DNA from: Trileptium ribeirensis
Taxonomy: Eukaryota; Nematoda; Enoplea; Enoplida; Thoracostomopsidae
Direction of reading: 5' to 3'
DNA length: 64,000 nt
Assembly (NCBI GenBank): GCA_030248225.1
Contig: JASANE010003392.1
Location: forward strand, 113,967 to 177,966
A program made the translations under genes and the position numbers. Below are positions 22,480 to 35,479 of the stretch, one piece after another. Every line of letters begins with the position of its first letter. Positions within the stretch are counted from its first letter, which is position 1. The notes under the pieces were generated by a model. The model was not told the origin of the DNA. It made no database searches and worked only from the letters and a program-made list of their open reading frames with translations.

Positions 22480-23830
22480 GACTTGGTTCGGGCCAATATC
22501 GACAGCGTGCTGGCAAACTGATTTTAAAACTGCGGATGTTGCTAAGGAGTGGGATCTAACGGAAAATAAGCTAAGGTGCTAACTTCTACGGGTATTAAAG
22601 GAACTGGCGCTCTAGCTTAAACGGAATAGACAGGAGTTGGAACTTAGAATTTCTATCACCAAAATTTTGCTACAAAATTCCTCGTATAACGAAATATTGG
22701 TTGCGCAATTAACTACCCTGGAGAGACAGGTGACAGCAGAGAACGCTTTCTATGTAAAACAATGCTTACATGGAACACACTACTATAACCGTTTCAATGA
22801 TGCCATGCCTCTTCCACATGCTAAGAGTCTACGTCGGAAAAGTTTGGAGGATCGATTTTTCTGTGCACTATAACGGCCAGAAATGGCACCAGATTAGCTC
22901 AGAGCCGAGACATTTTTGAGAAATAGCAGTGCAGTATCAAGAAATGTACACATCGGTTGGGTGTGGAATAAATGAAACAAATTTTTTTCTGAATGCCCCA
23001 AATCTTCCACGGCTTTCCGAAGAGCACAAAAAGTTTATCGATGGGGAAATAGTTCAGCAAGAAGTGACAAAAGCAGTTTTTGGTTTTAAGCTGAAAATCT
23101 CCTGGTAGTGATGGCTTTCCGATCGATTTTAGAAACATTTCCATCCAGTGATTACACCCGATATCACTGCCGTGTACAATTATTGTCATAGAATAGGATA
23201 CTTGTCTTCCACTTTGCCGCATGGTGTTATTTCCTCCTTGTATAAGGTAAGGGAGAGTGATCTTTACGGGACAACTGGCATTCGATAACTTTGTTGGACT
23301 GTGACTAAAATTCTAACAAAAGTTCTGGTGAATAGATTAAAAGGTCTAATGTATCGACTTGTCCATCACAGCCAGGTGTGTGCAATTCCCAATAGAAGCA
23401 TTCGTGATAGCATTTTGACCCTTTATTCGATAGTGGAAAAGGCTAACTCTGGAAATGAAGATATAATAGTGATATCTTTGGATCATAAAAGTGCGTTCAA
23501 TTTGATTGAATGGGTATTCATGACACGAGCTTTATACAGCATGGGTCTAGGGAAACCTTTTTGCAATGGATTGACACAATATATAACTCCAAAGTGTTCT
23601 CTTCCGTAATCGTAAATGGTTTTGTGAGCAAAGTGTTTCCAGTTAATACTCGTGGCATCAGACAAGGATGCCCAATATCGCCATTGTTGTATGTAATTGT
23701 AACGGAGACTGTCGCAAGCAATTGGCCTTTCTCCCAATATGTTACCGATTGAGAATCCCTTACGAGTGGAATATGACAAACGTAGGGGCTTAGCAGAAGA
23801 TAGCACACAAGTGGGAATTAGGGTAAAACG
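22480..23830 (+). mobile_element. Tx1/L1-like LINE remnant (reverse transcriptase)
   Basis: From about 22637 there is a linker of the type usually found between endonuclease and RT in L1/Tx1 elements. From 23301, after a frame break, come KILTKVLVNRLKGLMYRLV, HHSQVCAIPNRSIRDSILTLY, ISLDHKSAFNLIEW (motif A, whose second conserved Asp is replaced), and in another frame (23510-23752) IVNGFVSKVFPVNTRGIRQGCPISPLL (motif B). Motif C is not seen. The RNRSI-DSI and RGIRQGCPxSPLL patterns are characteristic of the L1/Tx1 group. It is frameshifted and truncated at both ends. Confidence 0.83.
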
Positions 23831-24179
23831 AGGAAGTCGTTAGGTACGCTGTCATGTGTCGTCCCCGCGATTCGGGGCCGAGCATTTTTCTATTGTCTCG
23901 AAAACTGCTGTATTACAGTAATGTGTTTGCTTTAATATATATATTCTTTGGATTTGCCAACTCATGAAGCCAATAAAATATCTGTAGTGTTTTCTCATGT
24001 AGCCAAGCGATAGTCATCGGGATAGAGACAGGATAAATATCGAGTTAGAAAATTGAACTGCTCAGTAGGGTTTTCGACAAGATAAAATTAGGGAAAAATT
24101 CCGGCATTAAAGTTCACAGTAAATTTTCTTTGGCCATATCTAGATTTTTAGCGTGCCCTGGAAGCGTCTTCTCAGTTTA

Positions 24180-24575
24180 CCCACAAGGGAACCTGGGCTA
24201 AGTGAACGGGTAAATAAAAGCGGTTATGGACACAAGGGATTAGAACAGGCGGTGTTCTGTGGGAAAATGGGGTAAAGACGGGTCAGCCTTACTACCTGTG
24301 AGTAGGCTTGAGTGTTGACCCTCTCTTTAGGGACCTTCATGCCACTTGAAATTGTGCCAATATAGGGGCCAGGCCGAACACCCAGGTTAATTAGCCGGCT
24401 TCCTACTAAGCTAACCGGTTCTCTTAGGTCGACTATATGTTCACCGGGAAGCCGGGACCGTCCGGGCATCATAGCGGGTGCATGACAGTGCAGCTGGGAT
24501 CCCTGAGGGCCCGAACTGGTCCTAGTACATAAAAAAGACATAGGCCACACTATGAGGCGTCCACAAATTTTAGTG
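24180..24575. other. GC-rich single-copy-looking segment
   Basis: About 400 bp visibly richer in G and C than the surrounding AT-rich DNA, bounded by AT-rich sequence on both sides. It has no ORF I recognise and no tRNA-like B box that I can see. It could be an old SINE, a retrocopy fragment or a transposon interior. I cannot decide. Confidence 0.3.
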
Positions 24576-27500
24576 GGAACAAACCAGACGTTTCTGGACT
24601 TGTGCGACCTCTCGCACTTATAAATATTACCGGAACGTAGTTTGTTTTGCGTGCTTGGTAGTGATTTGTGTCCACATCAGATATTTTTATCACGCTATAC
24701 TTCTTCTAAGCGATCGTACTTGAGAGTTTTGCCAACACTGGTAACTCAGAGGGACAAGCAAAGCAAATATGTGAAGCAAAATCTACCTACTGCTAAAAAG
24801 TACCGATTAATGTGTGAGTCTACTGTACGTACACTAAGGTTGTTCTTTTGTTCAAATCACGAACTCATCCGTGAAAAATTTGAGTTTTCTTTTTTGACAC
24901 TGCTATCTACATTGTTTTGAACGCGAACATGGGTTCTGTGATGTACGAATGGAATTTGCGTTCGCGCAGATTTGTCCATTTCGCAAATTTGTCCGCATTC
25001 AATTAATGACATTCTAAATTCATTCATCTCATCTCATTCATGCAGCCATGTTTGCGATCAACCTGTGTATTATTGATAATCGCATTTTCACTTACACGCG
25101 GTTAGCAAATTGTAAATGCTAATTCGCAAAATTGTGTCCTCGAACAGCACCTACGTGCTGCTACATAGCAAATCTTGGTTTGTTCGCGTTCATCGCTTTA
25201 TCAACTGTGAACTAACTTGACAAAAGAACAACCCAGATGTATGCACCTAAAGCATAACTTACGCATAAATGTTGCTATAACCATCTAATGTGTTTCGAGC
25301 TTTACTACTACTCTTACCTAGAGGAGGAGATAATATAGCTGGTTTGGCTTTAGGTTATATTTATGTTTGGCGTGTATAGTAAGAGCTGTTAACCGGTCCG
25401 ATTTTGGGAGCCTCCTTCAAAATCTCGCCTATCCGACCGACCAGAGTCGAGCCTAAAAATTAAGATTGTTCCATCTTACATCAAGCAGATGACTTATTAC
25501 ACTGGTTGTAAAGTTTAAAAGATAATATACAATGGGGTTTTTTTTTCAAAATTTATGCTGTGCTAAAATGTGTGTTTTAAATTTACCTGTGTTTTTAATT
25601 AACCCGCAAATACCCTGTTTTAGCGTTACAGGGAAGGTCAAGCAATGATAATTAACCAGCTACTAGCAATTTTATATTAATACATGCACTTTCGTGATCA
25701 ATGCATATGTACCGCAGCTATAAACATGGTCAGTGTATAAGCATGCAGCGTTTAAAAATTTTGTTTTTGTAGCCTTTTAATTAAACAGTTCAGGTGCTCT
25801 AAATTTTGTGTTTTTTGAAATTTCACTGCGTTTTTGCACTAAGAAAAACTCAAAAACCCTGATATGCAACAGTAATGAAAGGGAATTGCCACTGTCAAGG
25901 ATTTTACTGGGAATATTAATGCAATGAGGTTTTTTCTTCTATACTGCGTATGATGAATTATAGCCGATATTCATGTGAAAACTAACATTTTCGTGTAAAA
26001 AAATACACGGTGAACCACTATCCTCATGTGTATACACAAATGTATTTCCTGCTAGTTACTACTTTCCATGCCACCGTTGTCATGGTTATTAAGTGTTTAC
26101 TTTAGTAGTTTGCCATTTTAGTGTAGCCTAACAAAAACATGCTCAATACCGGTCTTAGTTTATATTTTATTCTAGTCTTGTTTGGACAGTAGTGTTTCGC
26201 AACATGCTTTGCAGATGGTGTGTATGCATCGACCGGCACCTAATATTTGTATGACTAAACCAAATTCGGTTGCTTATTTTTTTATTTATAATTTAATTTG
26301 TTTTAATTATTATATTATTTGTTAACTTTACGTTTGCAATAATATGCAATTGATGTAGCCGTTACTATTTTGTGACCAGTAATTGGCTGGTCACATGTAA
26401 AGAAATCGTGTAGTACAGGTACAGTACAGTACAGGTAGCATTAGTGCAGAAGCTACAGTAGTAATCACAATGCAATTACTGTGTTAACCCGCGGTTACTT
26501 TACTAGGTGTCGAGCCAACTCTGTGATTCGTCGGCAAATGTTGGCTTTGACTGAAATCCACTGCCTCAAGATTGAGTTTTTTTATTGCGGACAGAACCTG
26601 AAACCAGTAGTGTGTATAAAACTGATCAATGTTAGATCGTATTTGTAGACCACACCTACGAGAGAAATAAAAGCAAATCGTTCACAAAATATTACCTGAC
26701 CAGCTGCTGAGTTTTCGAGCACCTATCGTTTTTGATTTGTCTTTTATTTCTAACTACTGTAGCTGTATTATTAACAAGCACCGCGTTATTTCTCAGGCGG
26801 CATGCCAAAATGTATTTGTTCTGTTCAAGTTAGTAGGCTGATCAATCAATCTCGTCTATTTTCGGTAACCAGCATTTACTCAGTTAACCGTTTAACAGGC
26901 TAGCATTTTTATTTTTTTGTATCCTTGTGGTAGTGGTGGGAATATTTCCGAACCACCGTCCAGGAAGCTGGGCCAAACATATAATAATAATTGATTTTGC
27001 CATAGGCATAAATCGGCAACAAACTGGATCACCGGATTTTAAAATAATCTCGATGCGAACCTAAGTGCATTTCAGATTTAGATTTTAAGCTGTATGATTT
27101 ATGATAAATTCTAGCTGAAATCCATTATTTCAAGCGGTTAAAAGCAGAACATCGTAAGTGCTAACAGCTCAATTTCATTGTACTAAAGGAAGATAAACAT
27201 TGCACGATAACCCATAGTACGTGACTCTAACCATGCCTAATTTAGAGACGACAAAACCTTGATCGAGAATGCCGAAATGTGGTTGTTGTCGTTGTATCAA
27301 TATATTTTGGGTTTAGGTGGTCAATTTTAGCGTATACTATATTTGCCTTATGCCAATTGGACGACGACACTTTATTTGATCGTCTCGGAACACTGGTCAG
27401 TTGAAAACACAAAATACTGCATTTTCAAAACTGTATAGTGATTTTGGGGCTGCCCTTCATCCTTATGGCTGACCGTCACATTATGACAGGTGGGTATTGG

Positions 27501-28900
27501 GTTGGAAGGAACCACCCGAACGTTGAGAGCATTTAGATATAGATTCGAGTTCGATATGAAAATAAGTTGCGAGTTCGTAAGAAAGGAAAGTAAAGAGACA
27601 CCAATAGATGTATCGGTCTTCCAGTGGTAGGGTTACATTTTCGCGAAAGATGGGCGGGTTTTCCAAGATGGACGTGGTTGTTACTCGGACATGGGGAAAG
27701 TAGTCGCTTTGATAAATCTGTCAAGGGTTTGAGAATGTGTCCATAATATCTAGTGTGTTTCTTTGAAGCAGTCGGGACGGTTTTGTCTTTAAAACAAGCA
27801 GGCTTGAAACCAATTGGTCAAACATGACGAGGCTGGTCATTTAATCTAATTTAGAATAGTAGTTTATATAAGAAAAAACATGCTGTGCATGTGCTGTGGT
27901 GACAAATGTGCTCATGGCATCTATCTCAACATGACATACTGTGTTTTTTAACCACGCTTGAACTATTTGGTCGGTTTAACTCTTTGCTTCATAAATTTGC
28001 ATTTTGACTATCGTTGAACAAACTGATACCGGACCCGAGCCGTGTGCGTTTGGGTTGCGCTCGGTAACCGGTGAGCTGCATCGTCGGTGTTAGTCGGATC
28101 CTTAATGCTTCTTACAATGCAAGTGAATAGCAATATACTATCATACGCATGCTACGGAAGAACTAAACTAATGCACTTCGTTTTACTGTGCTAAGTTGCA
28201 CTACAGCAAGTATATACGTTAAAGAGTTAAAATATTTCTGTATTTCATGTTAAAATATCTAACGTACCAGGAAATATCTGAAGATTATGCGGCGACATGT
28301 TTTGAGGAATGTGTCGTAGTTTGAACAAAAAGCTTTACGTTTTATCTTCAGAATATAGGGATTAGACAGATTTAAAAAATGGTATATGAAATGGTGTCAC
28401 GTTGCGAATTTTCCTGAAAAATTTAATCTAAATAACCTACTTCATATGCAGCAAACTGTCAATTTATGTCCGAACTCAGGTATTTAGCGCCGTTTGTTTG
28501 GAATTAACTTGCAAGTTGACAGCTTTTTATGATACTGCTTAGCTGGCTTCATATTCTCGGCTACACAAGTTTGACGAATTATGAAGTTTGAGTCAAATCT
28601 GCTTGCGGTTCTGATCAGTTATTAATACAACGTGAATTTTTTTATTTTGCTAGGCGATATTGCGTTTCCTAGTGTTTTTCCATGCATAACATTTCTTACA
28701 ACAAAGATTTCTAATAGGCGTGACCCGCCGGAATACAAAGAATTATTCACGGCTATGAAAAAATAAAGGCAACATTTTCGCGAAGGTTTTTTACAATATA
28801 TTAATGAACGATTTGCTTTTATTTCTTGCCCGATTGTGTGCTTTCAGGGATGTTAATCATTATTGCTGTTTTGTTATCGCGTTTGAAAAGTGATTGAATT
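24576..28900. other. long stretch with no recognisable content
   Basis: About 4.3 kb of AT-rich sequence with only microrepeats, such as a GTACAGGTACAGTACAG run near 26415. I saw no ORF with homology, no transposon ends and no RNA gene. The HHAT promoter and 5' UTR are presumably in its right part. Confidence 0.45.
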
Positions 28901-28941
28901 GAGCAGTAATTCTCTTTGGAAAAGATAGGTATATAGAAAAC

Positions 28942-29117
28942 ATGTTGGCTCAGACAGAAAGGATAAATCTTAAACACGGTGATGTTGCTGAAATGGATAA
29001 ATTTGAAAGGCCATCTCTGCAACGCACGCACCAGAATGATCAAAGCAGCGCATACGCTGAAGAGGATCTAATGAATCACAACGGGCGAACAACATTTATT
29101 ATTGCGGAGTTACCATG
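28942..29117 (+). CDS. HHAT: Hedgehog acyltransferase (HHAT), first coding exon
   Basis: The first ATG after an in-frame stop at 28900 is at 28942. The exon holds 58 codons plus two bases and ends at a consensus donor, CATG|GTAAGT (29117/29118). It encodes a hydrophilic 58-residue N-terminus ending ..FIIAELP-W. The split TG|G codon matches exactly the phase required by the next exon, where FEISTYFAIFIA aligns with the start of the first membrane segment of HHAT. Human HHAT has only a few residues before that helix and fly rasp a somewhat longer stretch, so this extension is long for the family. The assignment rests on phase, donor quality, strand and the LPW/LPR-like junction, because the extension itself is not conserved. 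Confidence 0.72.
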
Positions 29118-31439
29118 GTAAGTTCTGTAGTGTTATTGCATTGTAGGTAAAAATTTATGTAAATATGTATATCGCTTTGAGTAATTATACACATTCCCAA
29201 TTTTTGTTGGGCCTTAGTGCACTAAATTCGAAAATATACACAATTGTTATATCAAATCCGCAACTTTACAGAAACGAAAGATACTAGAATTATTCCGATG
29301 GAGGGAGTGGACTGGAACCCTCTTCATCCCTACTGCTCTTGCGCAGATAGGTGGAATGGATCTATCGGTTTTCTCTAGGGCACCATCACTTGAAAAATAT
29401 GATCAAGATAATAATTTTCCTTGATAGCTGTAATTTAAAAGCCTCCAATTTTTGGTCTCTGGAGGAACAAATAAAGAGTATGATGGTTTTGATACTGACT
29501 TCTCCAAATAGGAGCTGGAGTTCACCGCAGTTGCAGGAGTAGGGAAGAGAGACATTTACGTATTTATGCTACTTCTAGAAATTCAAGGAGTTTTTGCAAA
29601 AAATCGGTGCAAATCCAGGACTTCAGAATTTAAACTTTTACTTGTGGGCACAGACCTTTTCCACACTGGTTTGGATAAGCCAATTATATATACTGAAAAC
29701 TGCCGCCATGTTTCTTTGAATGTTTTGTGGATACATCATTATCTTTCGGTTCACGCAGCACAGTTTGGAAATGAACGCACACTAGCTGCATTCGCTCCAT
29801 TTTCCTTGACCGCGAGACAGACAATATTCTTAGTAATGTGGAGTACTCGAGATTGCTTTACATATATATATAAATGCTTCACGTGTATATAGTAACTGAT
29901 GAATGTACAGTGTATATGTAGGTAATAATTTTGGACTGTCGTGAGGACTTGAAAATTAGTGTTAGATTGACTAACTCTGTTTCCCTGGTCCTATAGGTTG
30001 TTTACGTAGAAGCTAAAAATGGGTCTGGGAATTTAAAGGAGCTAAACAGGTACCTGAGCGAGCACGGGGACGAAAATATGTATTTAGTTTTTACTTCACA
30101 AATATGTACCACCAACAATAGTGTTGCACTTATGGTTTATTTTGCATGCTAGTCAATTTTAACTCGAGAACAACACACTTTTAATACAAATTTAGCCGTG
30201 CAGATGTCGAATAGTCATTGTAGCGCAAATTTGATATTAGCAATCTAACCGGTAATCGAATTTTGACTTGAACCGGAAGTCAGGGTATTTTCTACTGTAT
30301 CAGCCAATAATCGTGGCCGAAACCTCCGACACCGTTGGTGTAATTTTTAACCGGAACCACAGCCTTCATGGTCTTATTAATCTATGTATAGTAAAATAAT
30401 TTGAAGAAGAAAAAGGTTTTGCCAGTACAGACGTGATATTACTGCATTTCTGCGTTCAGGTAGCTTAAAAATATTAGAAGAATACTATATTTATCGATCG
30501 GCAGGGTGTGTTTCGTGGTTTCCAATTATTTAAATATCTTCAACTATTCATCGCTGGGTATAACTGTGTCAAACTAAATTGCACACACCTCGCACAAGTG
30601 TAACAATGTCACTCCGTTTTCCCTCGCTGCGACTTACATTTATTACATGACATTCTGCTACATATGCAGGAATATTAACATAAATGGTTTTCCTGATTTG
30701 TAAAAATTGCTCAGATAATATTTTTATAATAATTGTATAATTCACATAAGCTGCGATACAACTTCATACATTTAAACAAAGTCCTAAACTATTTTGTATG
30801 GTAACTTTTAAACTAAAGTATACATATTTCATTGATTAATTATCATTATTCGAGCATGTTTCCTTCGTGATAGTTTTATCTGATAAATTCGCAGGTTAGA
30901 ATCTTCTAATATCGGCCCTGTATTCTAGTAGAGGCTGTTTAGCACCCGACTTATGTCAGTTTCATGTTATATTAAACAAACCTTATAAGCTGTTAATCAA
31001 AACAGTGTCATTTGTTTATATCTTTTATGCTCATTAACTAGACAATAAATATGAACATGTAAATCAGCTTGATATCAAGATTCGATAAAACTTTGATTAA
31101 GAGTTAGATACTTCATTGCTGTGTTTGCTGCAATATACGTCGAGACCTATTTTCTCGTTTTCCCTATTCAAAAATTAGCGGCTCTTAGTGCGATTGTTGG
31201 ACAGGTAGCATTTCATTATTACTTAACCTGGCTTCTAGGGCCCCCAGATGTTTCGACCTCGCGCAGTTCATATTTCATGTCCCTGTGTAAATTCTGACTT
31301 CGCTAATTCATCTCCTTGGTATGTACTTTTCTGTACGACTAAAAAATTGACCGAATCTTCTCTGATGGGCTGGTTAAAAATATACGAATCTTTCCATGTG
31401 TTGTCTAAAAAGTCCTGAAATTTTTCCCTGTGGGGCTAA

Positions 31440-31610
31440 AAGTCGGTAAAATTTCTTTTTTTGATGTAACCACAATTCAGGTTTTTTGACGTTTTTATCA
31501 ACTACAATTCTTTGTGGTCTCCCCAGTTCAACTGGGGCAAATCGCCCCAGAGGTATTTCGACTCCCCGTAGTTACGAACTGGGGGACCCCCTGCTCATGC
31601 CTTCAGGTAT
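31440..31610. repeat. G/C-run dispersed repeat (CCCTGGTT family)
   Basis: Blocks of the type CCCCAGTTCAACTGGGGC, CGCCCCAGAGGTATTTCG and AACTGGGGGACCCCCTGC followed by TCATGCC. The same vocabulary occurs at 5150, 13080 and 39055. Confidence 0.45.
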
Positions 31611-32194
31611 AATTTTTATAGTTTGAAGAAGCCAGTTTAACTACTAGTAGAATAATTTCTCGAATGCCATCATATTCTGCTGTGTTGCTACGTTATTTTG
31701 CATATTGAAAAAATATGCGTACTTATCGAGTAACTGAATTTATGTGAATTTGGAGTTCGCTTAGCTTGATCTGATGACTCACGGGTCAACTGTGGTGTGA
31801 TCTGCTGTATTGCAACATTATACCATTATAATTTCTTAATTCATCGACTGAATTAGCGTTCCTAATTAGCAACTTCCAAAGAAAAAGATTGCTTTTATCG
31901 CCATAACATGCCAAAAATAGAACACACGGTCATTCTCTCGTGTTATGGTCAAACGGACCGAAGATTGACTGCGCATAAAACCACGACTGGTATTTATAAT
32001 TCAAAACAATATATTATAGAAAGTTTGATCCTCAGCATGTCAGAAATCTTAAGATATTTCTTCCATTCCTTACTTAGTATACCAAATATACTGGCAAAAT
32101 TTAAATCCCTTTGTTCGCAATTGCACCATCACAATGCGAAAAGATCGACATTTCCTAGTATCATGGCCAGGGTTAGTGATCGGATAGCGGTAAC

Positions 32195-32470
32195 CAGGGG
32201 CGTAACCGGGGGGGAGAGAAATTCCCCCCCCCCCGAAATTTTTTTGACTTTGAAAATTACCAATGGTCTCCTCTTAGTAAAAAATTTTTTCTCAGCTGGA
32301 CCGCAGTTTTCCTGACTAAGTAGCCCGGAAAATTGCTTTTTTCACTTTAAAAATCTGAAACTCGGCCCTGCGGGACAAAAACACACCGGCCGAGAGGAAC
32401 GAAGCGACATAAGATCTCGGCCTGAGTCAGACCATCCCCCATCTGAAATTTTTTCCTAGCTACGCCCATT
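32195..32470. mobile_element. small hAT-like MITE with CAGGGGCGTA end
   Basis: A 276-bp element. The left end reads CAGGGGCGTAACCGGGGG, and the right end is the complement of AATGGGCGTAGCTAGG. Flanking octamers GCGGTAAC and TCAGTGAC match at 5 of 8 positions, so any target duplication has decayed. It is related by its ends to the MITE at 8331-8688. Only 25 bp separate it from the next hAT copy. Confidence 0.5.
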
Positions 32471-32495
32471 TCAGTGACAGAACAATGGTAAGAAA

Positions 32496-33616
32496 CAGAC
32501 TAACCGGAACCCTCCATCTAAACTGAAAACGGAACCGGGACCTGGTCTTCCAAATTTATATAATAAAATAGATGAAGGAAGAAACGAAGGTACTGGTTAT
32601 TTACAATGTATTAAAATAAATTTTACATTAAACTTAATGTATTGCGATAACATTATTGCCTTTCTGGAACTATGAAGTTGCTGCAGAAGTTAATAATATT
32701 TATTTATGGATGCTGGGTTCTTGGTCCGCCAGAGCAAAATGTCTTCAATACAGCCTTGCCTAAACTGCGTCAAACTGAATGTGCTTGGTACCAATGGAGC
32801 GTATGCTAGAAAATTTAACTCTGGGTGCATTCGCCTCCATTTACTAGACATAAGTTTGTTACATGTTATTCCCAAGAGATTATTGAAATTATTGCTTTAT
32901 ATGGCTCTAAAAGAAAATACAAGAAGGTATATTTGAATAATTTTCTGATCAGCGGGGAAACACAATATTACGGCTAGCGTTGGGCAACAAGTGCCCGTCA
33001 GCTAGATGATGATTTTTGATCAGAATGCTATAAATGACAGCAAACTATAACACTGCTCTGCATAGTTTCAATAAACACAGTTCATTGCCAAGAAATCAGT
33101 TTCTGATCTGGCTTCGTTGCAGGTTACTTTACTCCAATGTAGACAGATTTACAAAATTTACAAGCGCACTGGTTGCTGGTTGGCCTAATTTATGTTATCC
33201 AAACTTACAGCTAGTCTTCTAAACATTCTATTCTCTGGTGTGCATTTCAGGTTCGAGCGGTTCCATTAGAACATACACCGCAGATCTCTGAATGCGTAAA
33301 ACAGCTTCTAAAACAGCCACCTGGCTTTGTTTTGTTAGCAAAGTCTTGCAGGGTCATGATGAAGTTATGTGCCCTACTTTACGTTTCACAGGGCAGTTTG
33401 TTGAGTTAATGCTTTCTTTTCTTCGAATGTACTGGAGCTTGATCACTGTGTATATGCGTATGTTTGGACCACAGATGAAGAAACAAAAAATGTGGAAAAT
33501 ATATATTAAGCAAAATTTTTAAACTGGAATTCCGGTACCGGTATGGTTTTTGCCTTTTTTCGGTACCGCGGCCGGAACACGATTTTCGCCTGAGCCACAA
33601 TTCCGGTTACTCTCTG
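32496..33616. mobile_element. non-autonomous hAT element, copy C
   Basis: About 1121 bp. The left end is CAGACTAACCGGAACCC, and the right end is the complement of CAGAGAGTAACCGGAATT. The interior is recognisably homologous to copies at 11038-12136 (reversed) and 37504-38594 (same orientation), for example around ATTTATATAATAAAATAGATGA and the AGAAAATTTAACTCTGGG region. Subterminal CCGGTACCGG and GGAATTCCGG palindromes are present. No convincing target duplication remains. Confidence 0.75.
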
Positions 33617-34039
33617 GTAGTTAGCTCTGTCAAGGTACCAAATTTAATAATCTAGGAATTGGGAGATTACATAGGCTATAAATACATTTTTCAGAATTCT
33701 AAGGTTGTTATAAATATTATTCGCGTATGGGTTATTGAAAACCCAGGATCCTTGCAAATAACAGCGCTATTCAAGTTTATATGATTTCCACACCATAATC
33801 TTTATTTTATTTTGTGGGTGGTCTTTACTTCTGCAATAAGGTCGAGTTTGCGGTCACAGATGACGTGGACATTTTATATTTTAGGGTAGTGTGGACTAAG
33901 TGATATCGTTATGAACTCCCTAAAGCTCCCCACACGAAATTATATATTTACCAAATTAGGCTTGGCTTTCCAATGTAATTCCGTGAAAAGAATAGGCTAT
34001 GTATAGTTGTATTTGAATGCTCTCACTGGCCAGAGTGGT

Positions 34040-34800
34040 AAATGTCGACTGAGTTCGTTTCTGGTTTTGTGGGTGACACGCATAACTCAACTTCGGGTAG
34101 TCGGATTGACTAGCGCGATAGCTCATTAAAAAGCTTAAAATCTCTGTTTGTGCCTTTAGTTAGACGCAAAAACTGATTTTAACTGCTTCGGGTCGTAAAA
34201 GTGGGCAAGTGGGCTCGGATCGGGTCAAAACGGGGTCCGACAAAACGTATTATTGATTGTATGTCGATAACTGGTGAAGATATCTTAGCCAAATTAAGCT
34301 GAATTTGGAGTACAAAAAACTCCATAAGCCTGTGTTTCATGCTTTGCTAAATGGCTCTATTATGATTGGGTCAAAAAATAGATTTAAAATGGGCACAGAA
34401 GGCCCAAAATACATGAAAGGTCAATTTATACGCAACCGCTTAAGCTATAAGGGAGCTATTGGTCTCATTTTGTAGACAAATTCACCCTCTGTATAGCGGA
34501 ACATCGTGTGGTTACGTCACATTGTTGGATCAAAATGGGCTTTAATGGGCCCATGAGACCCAAATTAATGAAACCACAATATCTCCGCAACCGTTGTAAC
34601 TATATACGTAGTTTGTTGCTCCTTGTCGTAGATTAGTTTCACCCTTTATATGTGCACATAGTGTGCCGCTGTTGCCACTATATATAGCAGGGTAGGGTCA
34701 AAATGGGGTTGTCAGTAGACACCTGGGATCCAAAGTACACGAAGTCGGTAATATCCCCACAACCATTTTAATAATCGCGTACTTGTCCTAACAATTAGGC
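34040..34800. repeat. tandem repeat family B, array 3
   Basis: Four to five units of ~155-160 bp. GGGTCAAAA blocks recur near 34215, 34370, 34525 and 34690, with interspersed CCCAAAATACATGAAA, CGCAACCG and TGGTCTCATTTTGTAGA blocks. Same orientation as 13745-14480. Confidence 0.65.
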
Positions 34801-34859
34801 AATATGACTGATATTCGGGTCGTTTTGTAATGTTGATGCTCAATCCAGCTATGCACGTC

Positions 34860-35470
34860 TCTGTAAATTATATCTTCGTCATTCAGCATTCACCACCTTG
34901 CCGATGAGACAAATTATGTACTAGTTTTATTATTCTTGCTAGCAATAACTGTTCAGTGCAACCGGTGACAAGATGTGAATGACAACGGCAAACAAAAAGA
35001 TTTTTTCACAATCTTTTCCGCTAGCGCGCTCAGTGAAACTCCATTCGCTCCGTTTCAATAAGTTTCAGCTAGAAAGAAGTAACTAAGGCAAAAATTTGTC
35101 AACCCGTCTATTGAACTCATATTATAATAATATTGAATAAAACCGTAATGGATTTCCAAATTATTTGTCCGATAGCAAAAGTGATGATACTCTGCCCTTT
35201 AGTGGAACACTAAGAGCTCCGAGTCTACCTACCAAGTTAAAATGGGAAAAAATGGGTTTTTAAAGGTTCATTGCCAGACCAAATGCCAGTGTTTTGAAGC
35301 CCATATCTCACAGTATAGACTTCGAATCGAAAAACTGACACAGAATCAGCTCATCACATTGCTGAAGAATCTTCTTTGCGAGACTATTTCCTGGGTAACT
35401 GCGGGCCAGAATATGGTTCATTGACCCTTTGCCAGATATATCGATTTTTCAAATTTCAGCATCCTGTTGC
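34860..35470 (-). repeat. composite-element end between family B and family A arrays
   Basis: Contains a block ATTCACCACCTTGCCGATGAGACAAA, also found near 7880, followed by a closing block CTAGCGCGCTCAGTGAAACT..CGCTCCGTTTCAA similar to 4650-4680 and 1965-2000. It ends in sequence resembling the tail repeat at 40930-41450 in reverse. It joins array B (34040) to the inverted array A (35480), suggesting one composite element or nested insertions. Confidence 0.4.
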
Positions 35471-35479
35471 ATGTTTTGA

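Larger units (their letters stand above)
10879..28941. other. intergenic region between NCAPH and HHAT
   Basis: About 18 kb filled by mobile elements and tandem repeats listed separately. The largest stretches without recognisable content are 12145-13075, 15411-17530, 18070-19795 (apart from a short ATTAGA-rich run near 19025-19070) and 24571-28900. No tRNA or other RNA gene was recognised by eye. The NCAPH 3' UTR and the HHAT promoter must lie at its two ends, but I could not define either. Confidence 0.6.

Noticed and set aside
31908..32315. 135-codon open frame
   Set aside because: Its 3' part enters the G-run-rich left end of a MITE, and there is no family resemblance or splice support.
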